64,000 bases of DNA from Actinomycetota bacterium (GCA_020161795.1 JAIUOR010000033.1:112379-176378), one strand, 5' to 3'; shown: positions 1-10,957, numbered from the stretch's first letter. Numbers and translations: made by a program. Notes: a model not told the origin generated them from the letters alone.

Positions 1-1888
<1,888 letters not shown>

Positions 1889-2190
1889 GGTGAACCCCTA
1901 CTTCGCGGCAGATTTTCCCTGTCAATGTAGTGCGGCAAGGGGGTTCGCGCTGGCAGTTGGGGAAACTTCTATCCGGGCGCTGACAAGGTGATTTATGTAA
2001 CACGTCAGGTGCGTAATCCGTGTGCACCGGTGCACGACGGCTCGCTTTCCGCCCGCCCCGTTCGAGGTGGCCGTGGGGATCCGATGCCCCTAACAAGGGG
2101 GGAATTGCGCGCCTCACGAAGCACCGCGGGCCGGGCTCGATAGACTGCGGCTGCGCCCTGGAGGGCGGATCGAGTCGATCGGGGGATGCC
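1889..2190. other. Divergent intergenic region with 14-bp palindrome
   Basis: About 300 nt separate the flavoprotein gene (minus strand) from the hydrolase gene (plus strand), so both promoters should lie here. A perfect palindrome GTGCACCGGTGCAC occupies 2022-2035 and could be an operator. No convincing small gene is visible. An ORF reading through the region from 2020 is only the upstream extension of the hydrolase frame. Confidence 0.4.
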
Positions 2191-3192
2191 ATGTCGCAGC
2201 CGTCCTACCGCGGGTTCCGGCGTTGGCTGCCGATCTCCCCGCCGCCCCAGACGCGGCCGCGGCCGGCCGCCGATCGCGCGGCGGCGCTGGCGCGGTTCGA
2301 GGAACTCTGCGCGACCGACGACGCGCGGGTGGGCGAGGCCACCCGCACCCGGCTGTTCGAGCCGTCCGGCGAGGCGCTGGCCACGATCGTCGCCTGGCAC
2401 GGCTTCACCAACGCGCCGAGCCAGTTCGTGGCGGTGGCGGGCGCCCTCGCGGAGCAGGGCTACCGCGTCCTGGTGCCCCGGCAGCCCTACCAGGGCTTCA
2501 CCGATGTGCTCAACCGATCGCTGGCCGAACTCACCACGCAGGATCTCATCGACCATGTCGACACCTGCGTCGACATCGCCGCCGGCTTCGGCGACCCGGT
2601 GTGGGTCGTCGGCCTGTCCGCCGGCGGGGTGCTGGCAGCCTGGGCGGCCGCCACGCGGGGCGAGGTGCAGCGGGCCATCCTGCTGGCGCCGCTGGTGGCG
2701 CCGAAGGGCGTCCCGATGCCCGTGGTGCGGATGCTGGTGAAGTTCCCCCGGATCGTGCCCGGGTTCTACTACTGGTGGGATCCGCGGGTGAAGGAGAACC
2801 TCGGCCACAGTCCGCACGCCTACCCGGGCTTCCCGGTGCCCGGCCTGATGCCCTACCTGCACCTCTCCGAAGCGATGTTCGACGCCACCGTCGAGGCGCG
2901 GCATCAGCTGACCCGGGTGGTGCTGGTCTCCAACCCTGGGGATTTCGCCATCCGCCGCGATGCCGCTCGCAGCTTCGCCACCAGCATCTTCGCCGGTCAT
3001 GCCGACTACTACGGCGAGGCGACCGTCGACGGCGACCTCGGGTGGTGGCACGACTTCGTCGATCCCTGGTCGCCGCACCGCGGCACCACCGAGCAGGTCG
3101 TGGCGGTGCTGCTGGCCGGCTTCGGGGTGGACGACCCGACGGCCGGCGGTGTCCTCGTCCCGCCCCTGCTGCAGCGTCAGCCCGGCGGCTGA
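2191..3192 (+). CDS. Alpha/beta hydrolase family protein
   Basis: The 333-residue soluble protein has the alpha/beta-hydrolase core. WHGF near residue 71 fits the oxyanion-hole region, and VGLSAGGV near residue 140 carries the nucleophile elbow G-x-S-x-G. No signal peptide is visible. The ATG at 2191 was chosen because a GGGGGA-rich Shine-Dalgarno stretch lies just upstream and the homologous-looking part starts there. The substrate is unknown. The gene stands alone or is read into the protease gene 32 nt downstream. Confidence 0.72.
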   Translation: MSQPSYRGFRRWLPISPPPQTRPRPAADRAAALARFEELCATDDARVGEATRTRLFEPSGEALATIVAWHGFTNAPSQFVAVAGALAEQGYRVLVPRQPYQGFTDVLNRSLAELTTQDLIDHVDTCVDIAAGFGDPVWVVGLSAGGVLAAWAAATRGEVQRAILLAPLVAPKGVPMPVVRMLVKFPRIVPGFYYWWDPRVKENLGHSPHAYPGFPVPGLMPYLHLSEAMFDATVEARHQLTRVVLVSNPGDFAIRRDAARSFATSIFAGHADYYGEATVDGDLGWWHDFVDPWSPHRGTTEQVVAVLLAGFGVDDPTAGGVLVPPLLQRQPGG

Positions 3193-3224
3193 GCTTCCCG
3201 GTCGTTCCACCCAAAGGAGGGTTC

Positions 3225-4763
3225 ATGAACACGAAGGTCTGGCTGGCCGGGCTCAGCCTGGGTGCGCTGCTGGCAGGGTGCGCGGTGACTCCGCCGTACG
3301 ACACGACGCCTCCGCCCGATCCCACCCCTCCGGCGGGTACTCTGCCCGATCCGGCCACGCCGCTGGGGCTGGACGAGCTGGCCGCCTTCGGCGGCGTCGC
3401 GATGCTGGTGGCCGGCTCCAACTGCACCGGAACCCTGATCGACACCGGGGTGCCTTCCGGCCCCGCGTACGTCCTGACGAACGGGCACTGCGTCGGCGAT
3501 GTCGGCCGTTCCAGGCAGGTGACGACGCTCGATGAGGAGTGGTGGGGCGAAGCACAGTTCTTCCGCGCGGCCGGCAACCTCGACAACACCTATTCCGCCG
3601 AGGTGGTGCAACTCGCCTACTCGACGATGCGGCATACCGACACCGCCATCGTGCGGCTCGCCCCGACGCTCGGCGAACTCCAGGCACAGGGGGTGCGCGC
3701 GGTGCGGATCGCCGCCGCCGAGCCCGCTGAAGGAGCGCAGGTGGTGAACATCGGTGTGCCGGTGCAGAATCTCGATGAGGACGACTGGGTGCTGCGAGAG
3801 GGTCGCTGCTCACTCGGTGCCCAGCACTCCCTCCTGGAGTTCGGCTGGCTCTGGCAAGGCGCCTGGAGCAACGACTGCCCGGGCATCATCCAGGGCTCGA
3901 GCGGCTCACCGCTGTTCGAGGTCGACGACTCCGGCCCGGTGCAGATCGTCGGCATGATCAACACCACCTCGTCGGGGATCGACCCTGCCGCGGGCGGGGA
4001 CTGCTGGATCAACCGGCCGTGCCAGGTGACCCCCGATGAGGTCACGATGGTCCCTGACACCGCCTACGCCCAATCGGTGGCGGGCATCGGCCGGTGCTTC
4101 GATACGGCAACCGGGGTGTTCGCGACCGGTGGGGAGTGCCCGCTGCCGGTCTCCGATGTCTGGGCGGAGGAGGGCGGCGGCTGGTTCCGCGGCGGCGACG
4201 AACCCGACAGCGCCGGTCGCATGCCGCAGGTGCGGCTGGTCGGCCGCGAGGCGGGCACGGTGCGCACCGCCCTCGTCCCGCTCGGGGACGGCACCGCCTG
4301 CCAGGCGCCGGAGACCTACGCGGGCTCAGAGCCCCAGTCGCTACCGGAAGCTGGGGAGCACCCCTGGGATTCCTCGATCGGCCTCACGTTGTCGGTCGAT
4401 CTACCCGTCACCGAGGGCCACTACCTGCTGTGCGCGGTGCGCGGCGATGCCTACGCAGCCGCCGCGGGCGTGCACTTCGCCGTCGATCGGACGCCGCCGC
4501 TGCAGCCGGCCGGTGCGGAGGTTGAACGTCTCGACGGGGCAGTGATGGTGCGGCCGTTCCTCGATCCGCCCGAGCTGACCTCCGTCCGCTTCACGTGGGG
4601 GCCGCAGGGCCAGGTCGACTGCGAGGACACCTCCGCGTTCCAGGAGTTCTTCATGGTTCCGCTCACCCTGATGGCCGACGAGTTGCCGGCGACGTACTGC
4701 ATCTACGGAATGGATGCGGCCGGCAACCGCACCGCGGTGGAGCAGATCGAGATCCCGGCCTAG
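3225..4763 (+). CDS. Secreted lipoprotein with trypsin-like serine protease domain
   Basis: The 512-residue protein starts at an ATG behind an AAAGGAGGG ribosome site. A signal peptide ends in the lipobox LLAGC (Cys near residue 19), followed by a Thr/Pro-rich stretch. A chymotrypsin-fold protease domain follows. The His is in TNGHC (about residue 87), a probable Asp in HTDTAIVRL (about 138) and the Ser in GSSGSPLF (about 227). Paired cysteines suggest disulfides. The C-terminal ~200 residues are beta-rich and may form Ig-like domains. It is expected to be membrane-anchored outside the cell. Substrate and physiological role cannot be read from the sequence. Confidence 0.78.
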   Translation: MNTKVWLAGLSLGALLAGCAVTPPYDTTPPPDPTPPAGTLPDPATPLGLDELAAFGGVAMLVAGSNCTGTLIDTGVPSGPAYVLTNGHCVGDVGRSRQVTTLDEEWWGEAQFFRAAGNLDNTYSAEVVQLAYSTMRHTDTAIVRLAPTLGELQAQGVRAVRIAAAEPAEGAQVVNIGVPVQNLDEDDWVLREGRCSLGAQHSLLEFGWLWQGAWSNDCPGIIQGSSGSPLFEVDDSGPVQIVGMINTTSSGIDPAAGGDCWINRPCQVTPDEVTMVPDTAYAQSVAGIGRCFDTATGVFATGGECPLPVSDVWAEEGGGWFRGGDEPDSAGRMPQVRLVGREAGTVRTALVPLGDGTACQAPETYAGSEPQSLPEAGEHPWDSSIGLTLSVDLPVTEGHYLLCAVRGDAYAAAAGVHFAVDRTPPLQPAGAEVERLDGAVMVRPFLDPPELTSVRFTWGPQGQVDCEDTSAFQEFFMVPLTLMADELPATYCIYGMDAAGNRTAVEQIEIPA

Positions 4764-4785
4764 CCGGCCGGTTCGCCGGCGGCTA
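4761..4785. terminator. Bidirectional hairpin between convergent genes
   Basis: A stem of TAGCC/GGCTA and GCCGG/CCGGC with one bulged G closes on a TTCG tetraloop. The hairpin covers the stop codons of both converging genes (TAG at 4761 on the plus strand, TAG at 4785 on the minus strand). There is no T-run, as is usual in high-GC actinobacteria. Its role as a terminator is inferred from position. Confidence 0.55.
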
Positions 4786-6180
4786 TTCCGCCACCCAGAG
4801 CGGGTGGCCGCCGGGAACGGCGAAGAGCGATTCGCCGGTGCCCAGGTCGATCACCGCGGTCACCGAGTGGTCGGTGGCGCCGGAGGTCAGATCGTCCACC
4901 GGGGCTGAGACGTCGAGAATCTCCGTCCAGGCGTACTGGCCGTTGCTCGACACCCCGCTCTCGAGCAGCCTGCCGAGCTCGGGGGAGACGGTCGCGACGG
5001 TCGAGGTGGTGCCGTCCCGGGTGTGTTCCAGCCGCGACGTGATGCGCGCCACGTCGTCGGCGTAGCTGACATCGTCGAACTGCTGCACCCACTCGGCCGG
5101 GGTGATCATGGTGCGGTTGCCGGCCAGGACATCGGTGTCGCCGGCGTCTCCCGGCGACGGCAGCGCCGTCGTCTTGCCGGAACCGAGGTCGAGCATCGAC
5201 TCGTCCGCCCCGCTCAGCACGACCAGGGTGGTGGTGCCCGGGAGGAAGCCGAGCAGCCGGTCGTGGCTGCCGAGCGGCGCCAGCGTCGAGCCCGGGTCGA
5301 CCCCGGTCAGGAAGACCTGTCCGGAATCGTCCTGCAGCACCAGCGACCGCGTGCCGGGAATGAACGCCCAGTCGGTCACCCGCAGTTCGCCGCCGTCAGC
5401 CGCCGCGATCTCGCGGGGATCCTGCGCCAGGTCGGTCATGTCCTGCAGGAACAGGGTGTTGTCGTAGAACCGCTCGCCCTCGGCGTCCTCGCCGGTCACC
5501 GTGTAGCCCACCAGGCCCTGCTCGGGCGAGCCGCCGAGCAGGCCGACCGCGGCGCCGGCGGGGGTCGCCAGGGTGGCGAGTTCGGAATCCGGGCCGGCGG
5601 AGACGACCAGCCTGGATTCCAGATCGCCCTCGCGGGCGATCGCCACCACCATGTCGGCGACGACGGTGTAGGCCTCGATACCGGGGGTGGCCAGGACGGT
5701 CACGGGATCGCCGCCCGGCTCGGTGCGCACCACCCGGTCGTCGGCGCCGAAGGCCCATGGCCCGCGGCTCAGCAGCGAATAGACGGCGTAGCCGGGCGTC
5801 GTGAACGAGTAGGTCCAGTCGGCGTGGATGCCGGTATGCCGGCTGCGGAGGCCGGTGACGGTGACGGTGTAGTCGGTCGCGTAGGCCAACGGGCGGGTGA
5901 GCCGGACGATCACCTGGGCATCGCGGGATTCGACGGTGAAGTCGGCCGCGGGGGTGATCGACACCTGGTCGGCGGTCACGGCGTCCAGTGGTTGCCGTCC
6001 GCGCAGCACCAGTTGCTGGCCGCCGGCCGCCACCGCCCGCTCGACGGCCAGTGTCGCGTCGACGAGATCGGGCCCGCGCCGCGCCCCCATCACGCCGAGG
6101 ATGCCCGCGACGAGGGCGAGCGCTCCGGCCAGACCGAACGCGAGCGTCCAGAAGCCGCGGGCGCTGGAATCAGTAGTCAT
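4783..6180 (-). CDS. Unknown membrane-anchored protein, third gene of the permease operon
   Basis: The 465-residue protein has one N-terminal membrane helix (about residues 10-31) and then a long extracytoplasmic part. Residues about 40-130 look like a bacterial Ig-like domain (pattern YATDYTVTVTGLRSR...YSFTTPG). The remainder is Asp/Gly-rich with repeated beta-strand patterns that could form a propeller. I do not recognise a named family. It overlaps the TIGR03943 gene by 11 nt, so it is translated in the same operon. A role in the same envelope or metal process is inference. Confidence 0.6.
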   Translation of the reverse strand: MTTDSSARGFWTLAFGLAGALALVAGILGVMGARRGPDLVDATLAVERAVAAGGQQLVLRGRQPLDAVTADQVSITPAADFTVESRDAQVIVRLTRPLAYATDYTVTVTGLRSRHTGIHADWTYSFTTPGYAVYSLLSRGPWAFGADDRVVRTEPGGDPVTVLATPGIEAYTVVADMVVAIAREGDLESRLVVSAGPDSELATLATPAGAAVGLLGGSPEQGLVGYTVTGEDAEGERFYDNTLFLQDMTDLAQDPREIAAADGGELRVTDWAFIPGTRSLVLQDDSGQVFLTGVDPGSTLAPLGSHDRLLGFLPGTTTLVVLSGADESMLDLGSGKTTALPSPGDAGDTDVLAGNRTMITPAEWVQQFDDVSYADDVARITSRLEHTRDGTTSTVATVSPELGRLLESGVSSNGQYAWTEILDVSAPVDDLTSGATDHSVTAVIDLGTGESLFAVPGGHPLWVAE

Positions 6181-6946
6181 AGGGCTGCGCCGGCCGTTCG
6201 ATGGAATCGATCGAGGACGGCTTCAACACCACGCCGCCGGTGGTGCTCGCCTCGGAGGTGACCAGCGTCCCGGTGACCTCCAGCCAGCCGTCCACCGGGT
6301 GGCTGTCGGCCCACGCCGGCGACGTGACCGGGATGCCGACCGGTTGGGCGTCCACGGTGCAGCAGGTCACCACGAACCGCGCCAGATAGAACACGTCAGG
6401 GTTGCCGTCGGGGGCCGGGGTGACGAACCCGGAGAGGGTGATCTGCTGACCGGCGTAGGTGACCGCTGTGGCGGGGTGGGAGAGCAGCGCCGCCCAGTCG
6501 CGCAGCTGGAAGGTGGCCGGATCGGCGCCGACCAGCTGCGCATCGGCCTCGATCGAGGAGTTCAGGTCACGCTGCTCGACGGTCGTGGTGGTGAGGGTGG
6601 CCGGTGGCAGTACCAGCAGCCCGACCACCAGCGCGAGCGCGGCCAGCACCCCGCCGCTGCCCTGCAGCCGGCCGCGCCAGCCGGTCGGCGCCGGGTGGTC
6701 GTGGTCGTCGCCGGGCTCGGCGATCGCATGGGCCGCGATGGTGGCGACCAGGCCGAGCCCGACCAGGATCGCGGTGAAGGTGAAGTAACGCGGGTGGATG
6801 TAGAGGCCGAGCTGGCCGGTGGCGGCCAGCCAGAGCGTGGCGATGCTGCCGGTCAGCGCCAGCAGCAGGCCGGTCGAGGGCCAGGGGGAGCGTCGGATGG
6901 GCTGGCCGGAGGCGTCCGCGTGCTGGGGATGTCGTTCAGAGGACAA
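6170..6946 (-). CDS. TIGR03943/DUF1980 family membrane protein (YcgQ-like)
   Basis: The 258-residue protein has two N-terminal membrane helices (about residues 23-42 and 53-72), one near residue 100, and a C-terminal extracytoplasmic domain. That domain carries the family's sequence ITLSGFV...FYLARFVVTCCTVDAQPVGIPV and ends in a DGWLEVTGT segment. The two adjacent cysteines are typical of this family. Family members are always encoded beside a YraQ/YcgR-type permease, as here (11-nt overlap with the upstream permease). The transported substrate is not established. The location beside znuABC suggests metal handling. Confidence 0.8.
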   Translation of the reverse strand: MSSERHPQHADASGQPIRRSPWPSTGLLLALTGSIATLWLAATGQLGLYIHPRYFTFTAILVGLGLVATIAAHAIAEPGDDHDHPAPTGWRGRLQGSGGVLAALALVVGLLVLPPATLTTTTVEQRDLNSSIEADAQLVGADPATFQLRDWAALLSHPATAVTYAGQQITLSGFVTPAPDGNPDVFYLARFVVTCCTVDAQPVGIPVTSPAWADSHPVDGWLEVTGTLVTSEASTTGGVVLKPSSIDSIERPAQPYDY

Positions 6947-7970
6947 GGTTCAACCCCATTCCGAGCACGAGGACGCAGAGCGCGACCAGAGTGGCGATCA
7001 GCGCGAGCGCGCGGGTGGTGAAGGTGGTGCGAAGCAGCGCGAGCATCTTGATGTCGATCATCGCGCCGAAGACCAGGAAGGCCACGATTCCGCCCGGCAT
7101 GAAGGTGGCCGAGAAGGACAGGATGAAGAAGGCGTCCACGTTCGAGCAGACCGAGACGACGAAGGCCAGTGCCATCAGCACCAGCACCGACAGCAGCGGG
7201 TTGCTGCCCAGTTCGACCAGGACGGAGCGCGGGATGCCGACCTGGATGGCACCGGCGATCATCGAGCCGGCCACCAGTGCGGGCAGCATGACGGTGGTCT
7301 CCTCGGCGAACAGCCGTGCCGAACGGATGGTGCGGGTCTGGGGAACGCCCGGTTCGGCGTGGCAGCGGGCCTCGAAGCCGGCGGTGAGCAGCGAGGACGG
7401 ATCGGGGTGGCGGCTGAACAGCCAGCCCAGCAGGTTGGCGATCACGAAGGCGCCGCCGATCCGGGCGACCAGGATGCCGTCCTCCCAGCCGAAGGCCTGA
7501 TAGGTGGTGATGATCGTCACCGGGTTGAGGATGGGCGCGGCCAGCAGGAAGGTGAGCGCGTCCCCGACCCCCAGTCCGCGCATCATCAGGCCGCGGGCCA
7601 GCGGCACGTTGCCGCACTCGCAGACCGGGAACAGCACCCCCAGCACGGAGAGCGCGATTCTGCGGAGGAAGGGATTGCGCGGCAGGTAGCGCTGCCAGAC
7701 CCGATCGGGCACCCAGACCTGCACCAGGATAGAGATCGCGATCCCCAGGAAGACGAAGGGCAGCGACTCGACGAAGACGCTGACCGACAGGGTGACGAAG
7801 TCGCGTCCGGCGTCCGGCAGCCAGGCGGTCCAGGCCGGGTCGGCGACCAGCCGCAGCCCGAGCATCACGGCTGCGAGCGCCAGGATCACCCCTACCCGGA
7901 TCAGCATCGGGCCCCGGCGACCGGGCGCGGGCGCGGTCAACCCCGACGGGCGCGACGCGGTCGACTGCAT
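6936..7970 (-). CDS. Permease of the YraQ/ArsP (UPF0718) family
   Basis: The 344-residue integral membrane protein has about eight hydrophobic helices. It carries the family signature around CECGNVPLARGLMMRG (about residues 120-135), and a second conserved stretch CSNVDAFFILSFSATF (about 275-290) mirrors the first in inverted-repeat fashion. The family includes ArsP-type exporters and many permeases of unknown substrate. It is the first gene of a three-gene overlapping operon with the TIGR03943 protein, matching the widespread YcgR-YcgQ pair. No Zur-type box is visible upstream. Confidence 0.82.
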   Translation of the reverse strand: MQSTASRPSGLTAPAPGRRGPMLIRVGVILALAAVMLGLRLVADPAWTAWLPDAGRDFVTLSVSVFVESLPFVFLGIAISILVQVWVPDRVWQRYLPRNPFLRRIALSVLGVLFPVCECGNVPLARGLMMRGLGVGDALTFLLAAPILNPVTIITTYQAFGWEDGILVARIGGAFVIANLLGWLFSRHPDPSSLLTAGFEARCHAEPGVPQTRTIRSARLFAEETTVMLPALVAGSMIAGAIQVGIPRSVLVELGSNPLLSVLVLMALAFVVSVCSNVDAFFILSFSATFMPGGIVAFLVFGAMIDIKMLALLRTTFTTRALALIATLVALCVLVLGMGLNLVL

Positions 7971-8055
7971 GATCCTGCCTGGGTCGGGGAAGCTGGTGGC
8001 AGTTTAGCTGGCACGGCACTGGCGGCTGGCGAACGCCACTCGGTCGGAGGGGGCA

Positions 8056-8075
8056 CCCGCCGGCAGACCGGCGGG
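8056..8075 (-). terminator. GC hairpin behind the znu operon
   Basis: A perfect 8-bp stem CCCGCCGG/CCGGCGGG with loop CAGA lies between the end of znuB and the start of the permease gene. It fits a terminator for the znu operon, without a T-tract. It abuts and slightly overlaps the 75-nt repeat element at 8073-8148. Confidence 0.4.
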
Positions 8076-8148
8076 AGGATTCGCACCGAACTTGCCCAAA
8101 ATCGGGCCAGGTCGGCGGAATTCGGGCATCCAGAGCGCAGATCCTCCC
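8073..8148. repeat. 75-nt palindromic element, family 2, copy 1
   Basis: The element is bounded by GGGAGGAT and ATCCTCCC in inverted orientation. It aligns end to end with the copies at 24709-24783 and 62919-62993. Shared blocks are the TTGC...CAC start, a central CGGAAT...CGGG block, and the GAGCGCA..TCCTC end. It lies in the intergenic space behind znuB. Confidence 0.5.
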
Positions 8149-8163
8149 GCGCCCCTGGCGTCA

Positions 8164-9153
8164 TCAGTGCTCGTAGTAGTGGTCGCCATGGGCCGCGTGG
8201 CGGTGCCCGTCGTGGACGTAGTCGATGTGACCGGCATGCTCGACGGCCACGTGCTCGCAGCCGGGGCCGTGGACGTGCGGGTGGTCTTCGGTGACCTGCT
8301 CGGGGAGTGGCTCGTCGTCCGGCGATCCCACCTCGATCGGGCGGTCCGGGCGTCCCTGCAGCAGGCGGGAGACCGGCCAACTGGCGGCGAACAGCAGGAT
8401 CGCGATCACCACGATCAGCGCGCCGGGAGCGGTGTTGAGGTAGTACGAGCCGATCGTCCCGGAGACCGCTGCCGTCGCGCCCAGCCCCATGGAGACGAAC
8501 AGCCCGGCCCGGAAGCCGGTGGCCAGCTGGGTTCCGGTCGCCACCGGAACCACCATCAGCGCGCTCACCAGCAACAGGCCGACGGTGCGCATCGAGACGG
8601 TGACGGTGATCGCGGCCAGCGCCACCACGAGGATGTTCAGCCACCGGGTGGGCAGCCCGATGGTGCGGGCGAAGGGCTCGTCCGCCGAGACCGCGAAGAG
8701 CTGGGGCATCAGCCCGATGGCGACCAGCAGCACGACCGCTCCCAGCACGGCGATCGCCCAGAGGTCGGCGGCGCCCACCGTGAGCAGGGAGCCGAACAGG
8801 TAGCCGGCTAGCGCTCCCGCGCCCTGACCGGCGAAGGCGGCCAGCAGCAGGCCGCCGGCCAGGCCGCCGTAGAAGATGATCGCCAGCCCGACGTCGCCAT
8901 GGGCACGGCCGGATTCGCGCAGCAACTCGATGCCCACCGCGCCGATCACGCAGACCGCGATCGCCAGCGGCAGTGGAGCGGCTCCGGTCAGCATCGCCAG
9001 GCCTACGCCGGCCACCGCCAGGTGGCCCAGGCCGTCGCCGAGCAGGCTGAGCCGGCGCTGCACGATGTAGGTGCCGATGGCCGGCGCGGTGACGCCGGTG
9101 ATGACGGCGGCCAGCAGCGCTCGTTGCATGAATTCCAGGGCGAGCCAGTCCAT
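8164..9153 (-). CDS. znuB: Zinc/manganese-type ABC permease with His-rich C-terminal tail
   Basis: The 329-residue protein is an ABC-3 family permease with about eight helices. It opens with MDWLALEFMQRALLAAVITG and contains the RRLSLLGDGLGHLAVAGVGL block of ZnuB/TroC permeases. Its ATG overlaps the znuC stop by one base (TGATG), which sets the start. After the last helix, about 40 cytoplasmic residues are packed with histidines and match the separate 49-residue peptide encoded at 11127-11276 at 24 of 37 positions, including CxH and HDGHRHA motifs. Ordinary ZnuB proteins lack such a tail, so this looks like a fusion of a zinc-binding module to the permease. Confidence 0.88.
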   Translation of the reverse strand: MDWLALEFMQRALLAAVITGVTAPAIGTYIVQRRLSLLGDGLGHLAVAGVGLAMLTGAAPLPLAIAVCVIGAVGIELLRESGRAHGDVGLAIIFYGGLAGGLLLAAFAGQGAGALAGYLFGSLLTVGAADLWAIAVLGAVVLLVAIGLMPQLFAVSADEPFARTIGLPTRWLNILVVALAAITVTVSMRTVGLLLVSALMVVPVATGTQLATGFRAGLFVSMGLGATAAVSGTIGSYYLNTAPGALIVVIAILLFAASWPVSRLLQGRPDRPIEVGSPDDEPLPEQVTEDHPHVHGPGCEHVAVEHAGHIDYVHDGHRHAAHGDHYYEH

Positions 9154-9929
9154 CACAGCGCCTCCAGCCCGGTCTGGTGGGGACGGGGACGGTTGGCGGC
9201 CAACTCGCTGATCTCGTGGCCCCCGTGGTGGTGGGAGGGATCGGGGGTGTGCGGCACCACCCGTCCGTCCTGCACGAAGATGGTGCGGTCGATCACCTCG
9301 GCGAAGGGACCGAGTTCGTGCAGCACCATCACGACCGTGACGCCGTCGGCGATGAGCCGGCGGGCGACATCGGCGAGCAGTTGCTGGGTGACGTGGTCGA
9401 CCCCGGCCAGCGGTTCGTCCCAGAGCATCAGCTGGGCGCCCGAGGCCAGTGCCCGGGCGATCAGGACGCGTTGCTGCTGACCGCCGGAGAGCCGGACGAA
9501 CCGGTGCCGGGCCCGCTCGGTCAGGTCGACCGCGGCCAGGGCGTCGGCGATCGCCTGCTTGTCGGCGGCGGATTCGGGCCAGAACGCGCGGCGATGGCCC
9601 AGGCGCCCGCTGGCGACCACCTCGCGGGCGGTGGCCTGCTGCACCAGGATGCCGCTGCGCTGGGGCACGTAGCCGAGCTTGTTCCAATCCCGGAAGTCCT
9701 CCAGCCGGGTGCCGAAGAGCTCGACCTCGCCGCGATGCGGGACGAGGCCGAGCAGGGCACGCATCAGGGTGGTCTTGCCGGAGCCGTTGTTGCCCAGGAT
9801 GGCGACCGCCTCGCCCTGGGTGATCGCCAGGTCGACGTCGCGGACGATCGGGACGCCGCCCAGCAGCACGCCGAGGCCGGCGGCAGAGATCGCCGCCGGC
9901 CCCGGTGCCTGCTCAGAGGTCAGCCGCAC
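9153..9929 (-). CDS. znuC: Zinc ABC transporter ATP-binding protein
   Basis: The 258-residue ATPase has Walker A GNNGSGKTT, signature LSGGQQQR and Walker B LMLWDEPLAGVD. The C-terminal end is rich in histidines (SHHHGGHEISE). It lies between znuA (10-nt overlap) and znuB (1-base overlap) and powers zinc import with them. Zinc rather than manganese is assigned from the Zur-type box in front of znuA. Confidence 0.88.
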   Translation of the reverse strand: MRLTSEQAPGPAAISAAGLGVLLGGVPIVRDVDLAITQGEAVAILGNNGSGKTTLMRALLGLVPHRGEVELFGTRLEDFRDWNKLGYVPQRSGILVQQATAREVVASGRLGHRRAFWPESAADKQAIADALAAVDLTERARHRFVRLSGGQQQRVLIARALASGAQLMLWDEPLAGVDHVTQQLLADVARRLIADGVTVVMVLHELGPFAEVIDRTIFVQDGRVVPHTPDPSHHHGGHEISELAANRPRPHQTGLEAL

Positions 9930-10936
9930 TGGTTGGCTGTCCGCAGGGAAGCCAGGTTGGAGCGCATCACCTCAAGGTAGTCGTTTCCGCGGGATTCCGG
10001 GGTCAGTCCCTCCAGCGGATCCAGCACGTCGGTCTTCAGCCCCAGGTCTCCGGCGATCGATTCCGACACCACCGGGGAGACCAGGGTCTCGAAGAAGATC
10101 GTGGTCACGCCCTCGGCCTTGGCGATCTCGTGCACTTCGGCGATCCGCGCGGCGGTCGGCTCCACGTCCGGCTCGACGCCGCGGATGCCGACCTGCTCCA
10201 GGTCGTAGCGGTGGGCGAGGTAGCCGAAGGCGGCGTGCGAGGTGATGAAGGCGTGGATCTGGCAGTTGGCCAGGCCGGCCTTGAACTCGCCGTCCAGGAC
10301 TCCGAGGTCGTTGAGCAGGAGGTCGGTGTTGACCTTCAGGGTCTCGGCCGCCTCGGGGCGGGCGTCGATCAGGGCATCGCGGACGTGCTCGGCGACCGTG
10401 GCCAGGTTGGTCGGGTCGAGCCAGGTGTGGGGGTCGAGCCCGCCCTCCTCGTGCTCGTCCTCGTGGGCCTCTTCGTCGTGATCGCCGTCCTCGTCATGGC
10501 CGGCTTCCTCCCCGTGACCGTGGCCGTCGTCGACCGTGGCCGGGATGAGCTTCAGGAAGGAGGCGGCGTCCACCGTCCGCTGTGCGTTGGCCTGGGCCAG
10601 CGCGGCGTCGACGGCGGGCTGGAAGCCCTCCTGGAAGACGACCAGATCGGCTGAGGAGAGCAGGGCCACCTGCTGTGGCGCCAGTTCGAGATCGTGGGGT
10701 TCGGCGCCCGGGGCGGTCAGGTTCTCGACCGTGACCAGGTCCCCGCCCACGCGCTCGGCGACGAACTGGAAGGGGTAGAAGGCCACCGCCACCGAGAGTT
10801 GCTCGGTCTGGGCGGCGCCCGGGGTGCTGGCCCCCGGCGAGGTGGGAGTCCCGGCTGGGGTGGAACAGGCCGCCAGTGAGGTCAGAGCGAAGGCGGCGCC
10901 CACCAGGAAGGCAGCAGGACGAGCAGAAAATGTCAT
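9920..10936 (-). CDS. znuA: Zinc ABC transporter substrate-binding lipoprotein
   Basis: The 338-residue protein belongs to the ZnuA/TroA cluster A-1 binding proteins. It has a signal peptide with lipobox SLAAC. An acidic/His-rich loop (repeated GHGH, HDE, EDEH units, about residues 125-160) lies before the conserved DPHTWLDP block. His residues at SHAAFGYLAHRY and the FFETLVSPVV region complete the metal site. The reading frame extends seven codons further up to 10957, but those codons lie inside the Zur box and have no ribosome site, so the ATG at 10936 (MTFSARP) is the better start. Confidence 0.9.
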   Translation of the reverse strand: MTFSARPAAFLVGAAFALTSLAACSTPAGTPTSPGASTPGAAQTEQLSVAVAFYPFQFVAERVGGDLVTVENLTAPGAEPHDLELAPQQVALLSSADLVVFQEGFQPAVDAALAQANAQRTVDAASFLKLIPATVDDGHGHGEEAGHDEDGDHDEEAHEDEHEEGGLDPHTWLDPTNLATVAEHVRDALIDARPEAAETLKVNTDLLLNDLGVLDGEFKAGLANCQIHAFITSHAAFGYLAHRYDLEQVGIRGVEPDVEPTAARIAEVHEIAKAEGVTTIFFETLVSPVVSESIAGDLGLKTDVLDPLEGLTPESRGNDYLEVMRSNLASLRTANQCG

Positions 10937-10950
10937 GGTAATCATTCTCA
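10936..10950 (-). promoter_or_regulatory. Zur box in front of znuA
   Basis: Read on the minus strand the site is TGAGAATGATTACCA, matching TGAnAATnATTnTCA at 14 of 15 positions or better. A TATGAG -10-like hexamer overlaps it, and the transcript would begin close to the chosen znuA ATG. Binding of zinc-loaded Zur here would block transcription. Confidence 0.78.
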
Positions 10951-10957
10951 TACTCAT

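Noticed and set aside
2097..2175. Possible further copy of the family 2 repeat (GGGGAATTGCGCGC start)
   Set aside because: Only the first ~14 nt match. The partner end GCGCAATTCC is absent at the expected distance.
10937..10957. Upstream start codons of znuA (MSMRMITM)
   Set aside because: These codons are formed by the Zur box itself, lack a ribosome site and precede a normal signal peptide that starts at 10936.
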